Notes under the pieces: model-generated | Seen by the model: only the letters and a program-made list of their open reading frames with translations | Told to the model about the DNA's origin: nothing | Databases searched by the model: none | Shown here: positions 1-7,765 of the stretch, in pieces | How the letters are laid out: the number at the start of each line of letters is the position of its first letter | Position numbering within the stretch: position 1 is the first letter of the stretch | NCBI GenBank assembly: GCA_905479015.1 | Contig: CAJQKV010000031.1 | Location: 1-48,858, forward strand | Direction: 5' to 3' | Source: an uncultured Cyclobacteriaceae bacterium | GTDB lineage: Bacteria > Bacteroidota > Bacteroidia > Cytophagales > Cyclobacteriaceae | Length of the DNA stretch: 48,858 bases | Position numbers and translations under genes: made by a program

Positions 1-39
1 TTCACTTATTAATGAACTTGCATTTCTCTTCTTTCCCAT
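1..39 (-). CDS. Possible 5' end of a gene running off the left edge
   Basis: On the minus strand an ATG at 39-37 opens 13 codons without a stop up to the window edge; the reading begins MGKKRNASS. The basic, polar start is plausible for a cytoplasmic protein, but 13 codons carry no family information. It would be co-oriented with the decarboxylase at 420. It could be a chance open stretch. Confidence 0.22.
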   Translation of the reverse strand, partial: MGKKRNASSLISE

Positions 40-419
40 TGTAGTTAAATTTAAGTGTTTACTCTGTTTAAAACACGCTCTTATAATTTAACCCTTATTA
101 GTTCACTTTTTGCTGACGGTATACAATAGCTTTATTATCAAATATGTTTTAAAATAAAAATACAATGGGGATTGCTTATTGACCTCATGGGTTGATAATC
201 TCGAAATAAAATAGAATTTAAAGGAGGATTTTATGCGTGAGCTGGAATGGGATAGAGTACAACAAAATTCAAATATTTAGTAATTGCGCATATATTCAAA
301 AATAGGCCACTTAATTTTTTGTTTTATCATCTATGAAGAGATTAAAAATATTTTATAGTAATCCTGAGTACCAGGAAATTTCATTTGTTACTACCTTTTC
401 AAAATACTCATCATAATTA
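40..419. other. Intergenic region, no clear gene
   Basis: No ORF of useful length on either strand. On the plus strand at 221-280 a strong AAAGGAGG sequence precedes an ATG (233) and 15 codons ending at TAG (278-280). It looks like a ribosome site with a very short peptide, but the motif is unusual for this phylum and the peptide matches nothing I know. At 362-376 a perfect 5-bp hairpin (TCCTG, loop AGTAC, CAGGA) lies downstream of the leftward decarboxylase. Read leftward it is followed by only moderately T-rich sequence, so it is at best a weak terminator. Confidence 0.4.
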
Positions 420-1826
420 TTATGCCTGCTCCAGAGCTTCCTTCTTTAATTTTTTAATTTTTGAAGCTTTACGAACGTAGGCTTCAAGTACTTTAAAGAA
501 ATTCAAAATATCATATTCGTCATTATTGGTATTAATTGTTATAAGTCTAATAAATGTATCATTATTAAAAGATCCGAAACCCACGACCGTAATTTGATGT
601 TCATACAGGGCGGTACAAAGTGTCATTGGGTCAATTCCTTGATAATTAAAACAGACTGAGATTGAATCATCAAAACTATATAGCGTATAATCGGGATTGC
701 TTTTAATATATGCTCGAGCAATATCTGCAAGTTCAAATTGTTGATCTACAATTTGTTTCAATCCATTAGTCCCAATTGATTTCCAAAGTGTCCAGAATTT
801 CAGTGCATCATTCCTTCTTCCACATTGGAACGAAGTTTTACCTAAGTTGAAATCGTCACCATCTGTTTGATAAAGATAATCTGCATCATTACTGAAGGAG
901 TTGTGTAAATGTTTTTTATCATTTACTAACAAGACTGAACAAGTTAGAGGAGTTCCTAACATCTTGTGTGCATTATAGCTGAAAGAATTTGATCTTTCTA
1001 TTCCATCAACAAGATATTTAAATTTATCGCTGAAAATAACACTTCCACAATATGCACCATCGACATGGAGCCAAATTTTATATTTCTCTGTGATATCAGC
1101 AATTTTATCTATTGGATCAAAACTTCCTAAAACGGTGGTGCCTGCTGTAGCATTTACGTAAGTGGGAACAAAACCTTCATCGAGATCTTTAATAATTTGT
1201 GCTTCCAAATGGTTCGGGAGCATTTGTCCTTTGGAATCAGTAGGAATATATCTAATGTTGCTCTTGCCAATTCCTGCAAAGCTTGCATTTTTTGAATTTG
1301 AATAATGCGATTCTCGAGAAGTGTAAACAATCATTGGTTTGGACATACCCTTTTCCCTACAATGGGAATCTTTGGTATCTCTAGCCATCACTAGGGCCAT
1401 ATAATTGCTCATCGAACCCCCAGTTGGAAAGGTACCATTACTTTGAGAGCCATAACCGATCATCCCACAAGATTTTCTTATGATTTCTTGTTCAATACCA
1501 ACTTGAGGACCGGCAACCTTGTAGGTATACATGCTATTATTAAGCATTACGGCAAGTAAATCACCCAAAATAGCCTTACCTTGTCTTCCTCCAAAAAGTT
1601 GATTAAAGAATAATTTTGTTGCTGTTTTGGGCGTAGAAATCACTACTTCTTTGAGTAGATTTTTTAGTTTATCATCAACAATGGGAGTAGGGTTTAGCGA
1701 AAGGTCTAGCGTATTGTAAAGTTCGTCAGCCTCTATTCGATCGGCTACTGGATGCTTATGTTCTTCATTTAACAATACTTCAACCAGTTCATTGAAAAGA
1801 ACTAAATCACTATTTATTTTGGGCAT
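420..1826 (-). CDS. PLP-dependent group II decarboxylase, probably cysteine sulfinate decarboxylase
   Basis: A 468-residue cytoplasmic enzyme of the glutamate/aromatic amino acid decarboxylase family. Visible landmarks are His174 (SRESHYS, ring-stacking), Asp256 in HVDGAYCG, and the PLP lysine Lys288 in SYNAHKMLG. The later stretch with LYQ-D, GKTSFQCGRR and LKFWTLWK resembles animal cysteine sulfinate and glutamate decarboxylases rather than histidine or tyrosine enzymes. The gene starts 15 bp after a cysteine dioxygenase, whose product is cysteine sulfinate, so the likely reaction is cysteine sulfinate to hypotaurine plus CO2, and possibly cysteate to taurine. Family assignment is firm; substrate is inferred from the neighbour. 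Glutamate or aspartate decarboxylation cannot be excluded by eye. Confidence 0.8.
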   Translation of the reverse strand: MPKINSDLVLFNELVEVLLNEEHKHPVADRIEADELYNTLDLSLNPTPIVDDKLKNLLKEVVISTPKTATKLFFNQLFGGRQGKAILGDLLAVMLNNSMYTYKVAGPQVGIEQEIIRKSCGMIGYGSQSNGTFPTGGSMSNYMALVMARDTKDSHCREKGMSKPMIVYTSRESHYSNSKNASFAGIGKSNIRYIPTDSKGQMLPNHLEAQIIKDLDEGFVPTYVNATAGTTVLGSFDPIDKIADITEKYKIWLHVDGAYCGSVIFSDKFKYLVDGIERSNSFSYNAHKMLGTPLTCSVLLVNDKKHLHNSFSNDADYLYQTDGDDFNLGKTSFQCGRRNDALKFWTLWKSIGTNGLKQIVDQQFELADIARAYIKSNPDYTLYSFDDSISVCFNYQGIDPMTLCTALYEHQITVVGFGSFNNDTFIRLITINTNNDEYDILNFFKVLEAYVRKASKIKKLKKEALEQA

Positions 1827-1841
1827 ATAATTTTATTGTAA

Positions 1842-2417
1842 TTAACTGATCGTAAAATTAGAAACTGTATGATAACTCATTTTCTTTTGAACAAATTCCT
1901 TTGATTGCTCATCATAAATATTACAATTACGAATAGGCTTTGCATATAAATGAAGTGAGAGCGCTCGGTGGCTGGATAGGTTTTTTAACTGATGACATCC
2001 CATGAAATCAATCATGTAGGAGATGTCACCTGCTTTAAAAAGGGTCGATTTTAGTATATTGACTTCACTGACTTCATTCGATTTATAAACTGTTTCTTTA
2101 AATTCACCATCTATGACTTTTACCCAACACTCCTCACCTCCATGATCATGAATAGGGGTTTTATGGCTTGATTGCCAACAAATCAGGATCAGTTCAAATC
2201 GTTCATTTTCAAAAATACAATTCCGAGTATAGGTTGATTCAGACCAAGAGCAAAAAACTTCAAAAGCACTCTTTGGTATTTCCATTGAATGTAAAATATC
2301 ATGGTATTTCGTACTTTGCTCATTTTTAAGAGCACTAATTAATTCGTTTAATGAATGAAATTTCTTGGGCTTATTTCCGATAGGCTTTATTATTTTTTTC
2401 ATCTTTTTTCTGTTCAT
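1842..2417 (-). CDS. Cysteine dioxygenase type I
   Basis: A 191-residue cupin that oxidises L-cysteine with O2 to cysteine sulfinate. Compared with mammalian CDO the key residues are present: iron ligands His90 and His92 (HDHGG) and His142 (GCHQLKN), the substrate-binding arginine Arg65 (YTRN), and Tyr158 (SLHLYAKP). Cys97 sits five residues after the second histidine, where mammalian CDO has the cysteine that cross-links to this tyrosine; many bacterial homologues have glycine there. So the protein resembles the animal form and could form the Cys-Tyr cofactor. It is the first gene of a leftward pair with the decarboxylase. The N-terminus is lysine-rich (KKMKK). Confidence 0.9.
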   Translation of the reverse strand: MNRKKMKKIIKPIGNKPKKFHSLNELISALKNEQSTKYHDILHSMEIPKSAFEVFCSWSESTYTRNCIFENERFELILICWQSSHKTPIHDHGGEECWVKVIDGEFKETVYKSNEVSEVNILKSTLFKAGDISYMIDFMGCHQLKNLSSHRALSLHLYAKPIRNCNIYDEQSKEFVQKKMSYHTVSNFTIS

Positions 2418-2443
2418 TCAATGAGCAGATCCAAGGTGAGTTT

Positions 2444-2451
2444 CAAATCTA
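2444..2451 (-). promoter_or_regulatory. Candidate -7 box for the cysteine dioxygenase operon
   Basis: Reading leftward the sequence is TAGATTTG, an exact match to the Bacteroidota -7 consensus TAnnTTTG, 27 bp upstream of the dioxygenase ATG. No clean -33 TTTG is visible at the usual distance, so support is the single box plus its position. Confidence 0.4.
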
Positions 2452-2567
2452 ACTAATCTTTTTCAGTAAAGTTTTAGCTTAACTCTACGGTCTAAAGGTA
2501 GTAATCTCCGATCAACTTTTTATAAGTATTTCCGAAAAAGAGTAATTTTTGTTAGTTTTTTAAGCAT

Positions 2568-2598
2568 TTTGGGCATAATTGGAGAATGGGTACTTTTT
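2568..2598 (+). promoter_or_regulatory. Candidate promoter for the sodium/solute symporter
   Basis: TTTG at 2568-2571, a 19-bp spacer and TACTTTTT at 2591-2598 (one mismatch to TAnnTTTG) fit the Bacteroidota -33/-7 layout. The predicted start would give a leader of about 50 nt before the ATG at 2657. It lies in the 239-bp divergent gap shared with the dioxygenase operon. Confidence 0.4.
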
Positions 2599-2656
2599 AT
2601 TTTATTCGAGAGACCCATCTGAAATTAATTGAGATATCTAATAATTTATATTTATT

Positions 2657-4186
2657 ATGAACGACCCAGAATTAGTAATCAAATTAGTTGTTCTCACTTT
2701 TTACGTTGGTATATTATTTTTCATTGGAATTCTGGCCTCTAGGGGAATCAAAGGCATGAGTGATTATTATGTCGGTGGGAAAAATATGGGCTTTTTGGCA
2801 GTTGCTTTTTCTGCAAGGGCTACCGGTGAATCAGGTTGGTTACTCATCGGTCTTACAGGTATGGGTGCAATAGCCGGATATTCAGGCTATTGGGTTGTTT
2901 TGGGAGAACTTCTTGGAGTTTTTGTTTCATGGCAATTCATGGCAAAGCGGTTTAAAAATTTATCTGATCAATATAATGCGATTACTATACCAGACTACCT
3001 TGAGGCACATTTTAAATCATCCACAAATACACTACGAATTGTAGCTGCTTCGGCACTCGTCATATTTGTGATTATATACGTTGCTTCCCAAATGGATGTT
3101 ACTGGAATTGCCTTTGAATCAATGCTTAATATTGACTATCGAGTGGGTGCGATGATTGGATTTTTTATTGTCTTAATCTATATTTTTATAGGTGGATTCG
3201 TAGCCGCGGTTTGGTCTGATATGTTTCAAGGTATTATGATGTTTTTTGGATTAGTTTTATTGCCAATTGTTGTATGGTTTTCTATGGATCATGGGGCAGG
3301 AATTACTGCAGGACTCAACGCTATTGATCCCACCTTAACACAAGTACTTGGGAGAAGCGATAATGGCTGGCTTAATTTATTTACGATTTTAGGTTTCTCA
3401 ATGATCGGATTGGGTTTTTTAGGCTCGCCACAAGTTTATGTTCGCTTTATGTCCATTAAAAGCGAAAAAGAAATTGACAAAGGTAAATGGGTTGCGCTAC
3501 TTTTCACATTATTAACTGATGCTGCAGCCGTTACGATTGGAATTCTTGCTCGAATTTATTTTACACAAAAAGGTCAAGATCCCGAAGTTATATTAGGGAC
3601 AGGAGGAGAAAATGTTTTGAGTTTGGTAACCAATGAATTCTTGCCAACAATTTTAGTTGCTATCTTTATTGCCATTGTACTTTCAGCAATTATGTCAACC
3701 ATTGACTCACTTCTTATTCTAGCCTCTAGTGCAATTACTAGAGATTTCTATCAAAAAATATTCAGACCTGATTTAAAAGATCAAGACTTGACAAAAGTCT
3801 CAAGACTAGTTACCATTGGAATGGCATTAATGTCACTTGGAATTGCAATTTTATTATACTATTTATATCCTGATAGGAAGATTTTTTGGATCATGATTTT
3901 CGGATGGTCCGGTATTGCAGCTACTTTCTGTCCGGTAATTATTTTATCATTATTTTGGAAAGGATTTTCTGAAAAAGGAGCTATTGCTTCTATGATTACG
4001 GGATTTTTTTCTATCATTTTTTTCAAGTTTGTAGTATCAAATATGGAAGGGGTAGGTGATTATTTTATAGAGCTCGATGTACTAGCACCCTCTTTTTTAA
4101 TGGCTATGATCATTGGTTTTATAGTTTCGAAAGTGTCTCCTCCAAAGATGGACACGATAGGAACAGTTGAGAAAATTGATAAATGA
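2657..4186 (+). CDS. Sodium:solute symporter (SSS family, PutP-like)
   Basis: A 509-residue inner-membrane transporter with about 13 hydrophobic segments. The N-terminal region with DYYVGGKNMG, SARATGESGWLLIGLTG and ITIPDYLEAHF is characteristic of the proline/pantothenate-type SSS family, and AIMSTIDSLLILASSAITRD near residues 345-365 is the conserved TM8-like sodium-site segment. PutP-type proline uptake is the closest match by eye, but substrate cannot be read from sequence. It is divergent from the dioxygenase-decarboxylase pair, so a role with amino or sulfonic acids is possible but unproven. Confidence 0.85.
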   Translation: MNDPELVIKLVVLTFYVGILFFIGILASRGIKGMSDYYVGGKNMGFLAVAFSARATGESGWLLIGLTGMGAIAGYSGYWVVLGELLGVFVSWQFMAKRFKNLSDQYNAITIPDYLEAHFKSSTNTLRIVAASALVIFVIIYVASQMDVTGIAFESMLNIDYRVGAMIGFFIVLIYIFIGGFVAAVWSDMFQGIMMFFGLVLLPIVVWFSMDHGAGITAGLNAIDPTLTQVLGRSDNGWLNLFTILGFSMIGLGFLGSPQVYVRFMSIKSEKEIDKGKWVALLFTLLTDAAAVTIGILARIYFTQKGQDPEVILGTGGENVLSLVTNEFLPTILVAIFIAIVLSAIMSTIDSLLILASSAITRDFYQKIFRPDLKDQDLTKVSRLVTIGMALMSLGIAILLYYLYPDRKIFWIMIFGWSGIAATFCPVIILSLFWKGFSEKGAIASMITGFFSIIFFKFVVSNMEGVGDYFIELDVLAPSFLMAMIIGFIVSKVSPPKMDTIGTVEKIDK

Positions 4187-4261
4187 TTCTTAGGATATCA
4201 GGAACGGTTGCTTTTTTTGATTGAACAACGGGACGTTCTTCTCATTTCTGCCTCAAAAGCT

Positions 4262-4301
4262 ATTTATGCTCTTAAAATGAATATAAAGGGAGCTTATAAA
4301 T
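4262..4301. terminator. Weak hairpin between convergent genes
   Basis: ATTTATGCTC (4262-4271) pairs with GAGC-TT-ATAAAT (4290-4301), a 10-bp stem with a two-base bulge, between the ends of the symporter and the leftward DinB-like gene. Read leftward it is followed by TTTT; read rightward there is no T run. It may be a weak terminator for the leftward gene. Confidence 0.28.
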
Positions 4302-4319
4302 AAAAAAACTACACTTCAG

Positions 4320-4859
4320 CTAAGCGTAGGTTCCTTTTGACTTGAGCGCTTGACTTATGTGAGCGAGGTGGTGCTCACCGTGCCAAGCATAGAGGGCTAA
4401 ATTCTCATCCAATCTCATTTCTCGTTGGTGATCGGGGTATACAAATGTTTTTTCAAAATCGTGAGATTTCATGGAATTCAATAGATAAACCCATCGGGCA
4501 TGTAAACCCGAGATTATCTCAAGTGAGGGTTGTATCGGTCCTCGGTAATCGGACATTTGAGCCCATAATGCTTCGTGATAGGTTTTGATGGTGGGTGTTG
4601 ACTCCGTTAGCGCCCATCTAAACCGGGTGACCGATTGCATATGACTGTCGGCACAATGGTGTATGACTTGCTTAATACTCCATCCATCCGGTCTATAGAC
4701 CCAATTTTCTTGTTCCGCTGTAATAGACTTAACCACCGCCTTCAGTTTTTTAGGAAATGAGGCAAGGGCTTCAATACCTTCCTTTATTTCATACATTGCT
4801 AGGGATTTAGGCATTACGAATTTGCCTATGGGGTATTTGAGGTCATTCAAATTCATCAT
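4320..4859 (-). CDS. DinB/YfiT-like putative metal-dependent hydrolase or thiol transferase
   Basis: A 179-residue soluble protein of the DinB four-helix superfamily, YfiT/BstA branch. The N-terminus LKYPIGKF, the segment GWSIKQVIHHCADSHM and the C-terminal AWHGEHHLAHI are typical of this branch; His67/68, His160 and His163/164 are the expected metal ligands. Relatives in Firmicutes are bacillithiol S-transferases; the thiol used here is unknown. It lies 16 bp downstream of the S9 peptidase gene in the same direction and probably shares its transcript. Family is sure, reaction is not. Confidence 0.8.
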   Translation of the reverse strand: MMNLNDLKYPIGKFVMPKSLAMYEIKEGIEALASFPKKLKAVVKSITAEQENWVYRPDGWSIKQVIHHCADSHMQSVTRFRWALTESTPTIKTYHEALWAQMSDYRGPIQPSLEIISGLHARWVYLLNSMKSHDFEKTFVYPDHQREMRLDENLALYAWHGEHHLAHISQALKSKGTYA

Positions 4860-4875
4860 TTTGTTAAAATTGAGT

Positions 4876-6771
4876 TTAACTTCCCTTGAGGTATTTATCT
4901 AGAAATTCCAGTGTTTTTTGAGAAGCTTCAATATTATTTACCTTCTTTGAAAAACCATGACCCTCATCAGGAAAAATAATATATTCAACTGGGATATTAT
5001 TGTTCCTAGCGGCAGCGACTATTTCATCAGATTCAATTTGAAGTACCCTAGGATCATTGGCGCCTTGAAAAACGATAAAGGGCTTGGTGATTTGATGGGC
5101 AAAGAACAAGGGTGACTTGTTGTAGAGGGCAAGACTGTCCGTTTCGGGGTTTCCTAACTCAGTATATAAGGCATTTCGGGAGGCTTCCCACCAGGCAGGA
5201 ATGCTCCGCAGTGTACGTAACCAATTGGTCACACCAAAATAATTAACGCCTACAGCGAATTCATCAGGGGCGAAGGCCAAGGCCGCCATCACCATATATC
5301 CACCATAACTACCTCCCATAATTCCAATTTTATCGGCAGCTACATAACCTGTATTGATCAGGAATTCCTTGGATGCGATGCAATCTTTCAGGTCAACATC
5401 CCCATGTTTTAAATCATCGGCCTTATAAAAGGTTTTACCATATCCCGAGCTCCCTCTATTATTTACGGCAAGTACTACATAACCTTGATTTACCCAATAT
5501 TGTATTCTATCAGTATAATTCAGCCTTGTTTGTCCTCCAGGTCCACCATGGATATACAACAAAGCAGGTAATTTGTCTCCTTTCTGGATGTTATTTGGTT
5601 TGTAGAGAATGGCAGGTATGGAAAGACTGTCAAAGGAAGGAAATCGAACGACTTGTCCCGCGACAAGATCATTGGGATTTATTTCAGGATTGAGTGTACG
5701 GGTTAGCTTTTTAAGCGTTTTGTTTTTAAAATGGTATAAAAATAAGTCTCGAGGCATTTTGGAACTGCTTAGATAGAAGGTCATTTGCTTTTCGCTATCC
5801 GAAATATTGACCGATGAGATATCTCCTTCTGGCAAATTTGGGATGGTAATGATTTCTTTTGAATGATTGTCTTGAATGATGATTTTGGTACTTGCATCCT
5901 CATTGATACCGGTGACTCGGTACGCACCATTTCGAGACAGGTAGGCATAACTTATGGCCCATTCGGCTTTTTGTTCTACTTTCTGGGTTTGGTTAGCGAT
6001 GTCATACGACATAAGGTAGGCAAACTCACTATCAAGGTCAGTAGTGAAATATAAAGTATTATGATCTTTTGAAAAGAACTGAGGTTCATTAAGTACGTTA
6101 CCTTCATGAGGGGTGATCAGAGATACTTCTCCTGTTTGAGTATCCAAAAGATGGATATTTGCATCAGAAGTAGCCACTCTTTCAGAAAGGGCGATGTACC
6201 GTTCGTTATCACTGACTATTGTAGGCGTGAAGCCGTTGTCGTTCATGTATAAGTTGTCGGTTTGAAATCCACCCTCAGCTACCGATGCACCTATTACTTC
6301 GGTTCGATACAAATCAAAATATCTGGGATCTCTTTTGTTACTGGCCCAATAGATGGCCGTATTATTGTGATTCCATCCGTAATAGGAGGCCTTGGCACTA
6401 TCAGGCGTGAGGTCGATCACGCTGCCTTCCTTATTTTTTATATATATCTGGGTCAATTCATTTCCCCCCTCGTCACTCGTATAAATGATTCTATCATCTG
6501 AGGGGAAGTAAGACCGAGCGATGATGGCATTTTCCGAAGAATGGGTAAGTTGTGTTTGTTCGCCTGTTTCAAGATCAATGCTGTAGGCATTTAATACGCC
6601 ACTTGCCTTGCTGGTCATCAAAATTGTTTTTTCATCTGCCGAGAAATCGCCGCCGAATACTTGAGTGGTATTCATAAATTGTTCAATGGTATATCCCTGA
6701 TTTTGAGACAGATCGTCTTTTTGTTCACAAGAAAGAGCAATCAAAAATAAGAGTAAACTAAGCTTTTTCAT
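4876..6771 (-). CDS. S9 family serine peptidase, lipoprotein
   Basis: A 631-residue exported peptidase of the prolyl oligopeptidase / acylaminoacyl peptidase family. The start MKKLSLLLFLIALSC is a lipoprotein signal with the lipid-anchored cysteine at residue 15. Residues about 30-375 form a beta-propeller of WD40-like repeats, followed by an alpha/beta-hydrolase domain with nucleophile Ser488 in GGSYGGYM, Asp573 in GANDPRV and His605 in DEGHGF. It probably trims proline-containing or acylated peptides in the cell envelope. The catalytic triad is complete and length is normal for the family. Confidence 0.92.
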   Translation of the reverse strand: MKKLSLLLFLIALSCEQKDDLSQNQGYTIEQFMNTTQVFGGDFSADEKTILMTSKASGVLNAYSIDLETGEQTQLTHSSENAIIARSYFPSDDRIIYTSDEGGNELTQIYIKNKEGSVIDLTPDSAKASYYGWNHNNTAIYWASNKRDPRYFDLYRTEVIGASVAEGGFQTDNLYMNDNGFTPTIVSDNERYIALSERVATSDANIHLLDTQTGEVSLITPHEGNVLNEPQFFSKDHNTLYFTTDLDSEFAYLMSYDIANQTQKVEQKAEWAISYAYLSRNGAYRVTGINEDASTKIIIQDNHSKEIITIPNLPEGDISSVNISDSEKQMTFYLSSSKMPRDLFLYHFKNKTLKKLTRTLNPEINPNDLVAGQVVRFPSFDSLSIPAILYKPNNIQKGDKLPALLYIHGGPGGQTRLNYTDRIQYWVNQGYVVLAVNNRGSSGYGKTFYKADDLKHGDVDLKDCIASKEFLINTGYVAADKIGIMGGSYGGYMVMAALAFAPDEFAVGVNYFGVTNWLRTLRSIPAWWEASRNALYTELGNPETDSLALYNKSPLFFAHQITKPFIVFQGANDPRVLQIESDEIVAAARNNNIPVEYIIFPDEGHGFSKKVNNIEASQKTLEFLDKYLKGS

Positions 6772-6871
6772 TCAGATAGGGGTTAATGTTTATCCTAAGT
6801 TAACTGTATTTTGTTGACTTCTTTGTTTTAGAAATTAAAACTTACAAGAAAAAAGAATTACTGAAAAAAAA

Positions 6872-7528
6872 TTAAATTTTGACCTTGATGTTAGTCAATT
6901 CTATTTGATGAACACCTTTAGAAAAACAGTAGAGCGCACAGATCATAAAAACATGTGAGATGTCTTGATGTTGGAACCATGGGTGTAAGTTCAATCCGAA
7001 AAGCTCTACAGGGAGCGTCATTAACATGAAGATAAATCCCCAAAAGAGAAAGCCTGCTTTTTCTGTACCTTTTAAGATTCTAAAAGAAAAGGGCATTCCT
7101 AAAAAGAGAACAATCCCGATAGCCGTATGAATGGCGACCCACAAGAATTTTAATTCAAAAACGAGCAAACCAAAGACGCTGGCCATAAGGATTAAGATGA
7201 TCGATTTTAATAAAATATTGTCTTTAGGATAAAGGTAAACGACCATCGCATATTCTAACATAACGATGGATATGATGGTAGTGCTATACCCGGGTATTTT
7301 ACCTAGCATGCCTAAATAATTATAAAATAAATGTGACCAGGCAGCAAAAAAAGTAGAGATGGATATGAATAAAAAGAACTTACCAAAATAGGAAGAAAAA
7401 GGGGAAGTGAAGGAGTTCTTAATTTCACGATAGTAATGAAAGCTTTGAAAACACATGAATAAATTCAAGAATAAAGCCATAGGTTCTAACAGTTGTAACC
7501 CCCATATTTCGAATTCAATTTTTTCCAT
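6872..7528 (-). CDS. Seven-segment integral membrane protein of unknown function
   Basis: A 218-residue protein made almost entirely of hydrophobic stretches, about seven, with short polar loops. It begins MEKIEFEIWGLQLLEPM, and a short amphipathic lead precedes the first segment. No catalytic motif or binding site stands out. It looks like a conserved Bacteroidota membrane family of unknown role, but I do not recognise it with certainty. It lies 100 bp upstream of the S9 peptidase in the same direction and is divergent from the acyl-CoA ligase. Confidence 0.65.
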   Translation of the reverse strand: MEKIEFEIWGLQLLEPMALFLNLFMCFQSFHYYREIKNSFTSPFSSYFGKFFLFISISTFFAAWSHLFYNYLGMLGKIPGYSTTIISIVMLEYAMVVYLYPKDNILLKSIILILMASVFGLLVFELKFLWVAIHTAIGIVLFLGMPFSFRILKGTEKAGFLFWGFIFMLMTLPVELFGLNLHPWFQHQDISHVFMICALYCFSKGVHQIELTNIKVKI

Positions 7529-7700
7529 TTCCGCCGCAATATGCTAAAAAAAAATGAAATTCATGCTTTATAGTACACTAAATGCGTTTATTGAAACATA
7601 ATTATGCTAACGGGGTAAAAAAACTATAACAAAATATTAGAGTTAAAATAATTGTGGATCTAAATAATTTTTAATTGAAACTAAATAAAGATTGATAATT

Positions 7701-7730
7701 TTTGAGAAGAGAAGCAATTATATTATTTTG
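7701..7730 (+). promoter_or_regulatory. Candidate promoter for the acyl-CoA ligase
   Basis: TTTG at 7701-7704, an 18-bp spacer and TTATTTTG at 7723-7730 (one mismatch to TAnnTTTG) give a good Bacteroidota promoter layout, with a predicted leader of about 30 nt before the ATG at 7766. Confidence 0.42.
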
Positions 7731-7765
7731 TTCTCATTCTTGTTCGTATAAAAACGATTGTTAAA

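Noticed and set aside
233-280. 15-codon ORF after a strong AAAGGAGG sequence
   Set aside because: Too short and without a known match; in this phylum such Shine-Dalgarno-like sequences are not a reliable sign of a gene.
5373-5693. 106-codon plus-strand ORF
   Set aside because: It is opposite to the catalytic domain of the S9 peptidase and has no recognisable features.
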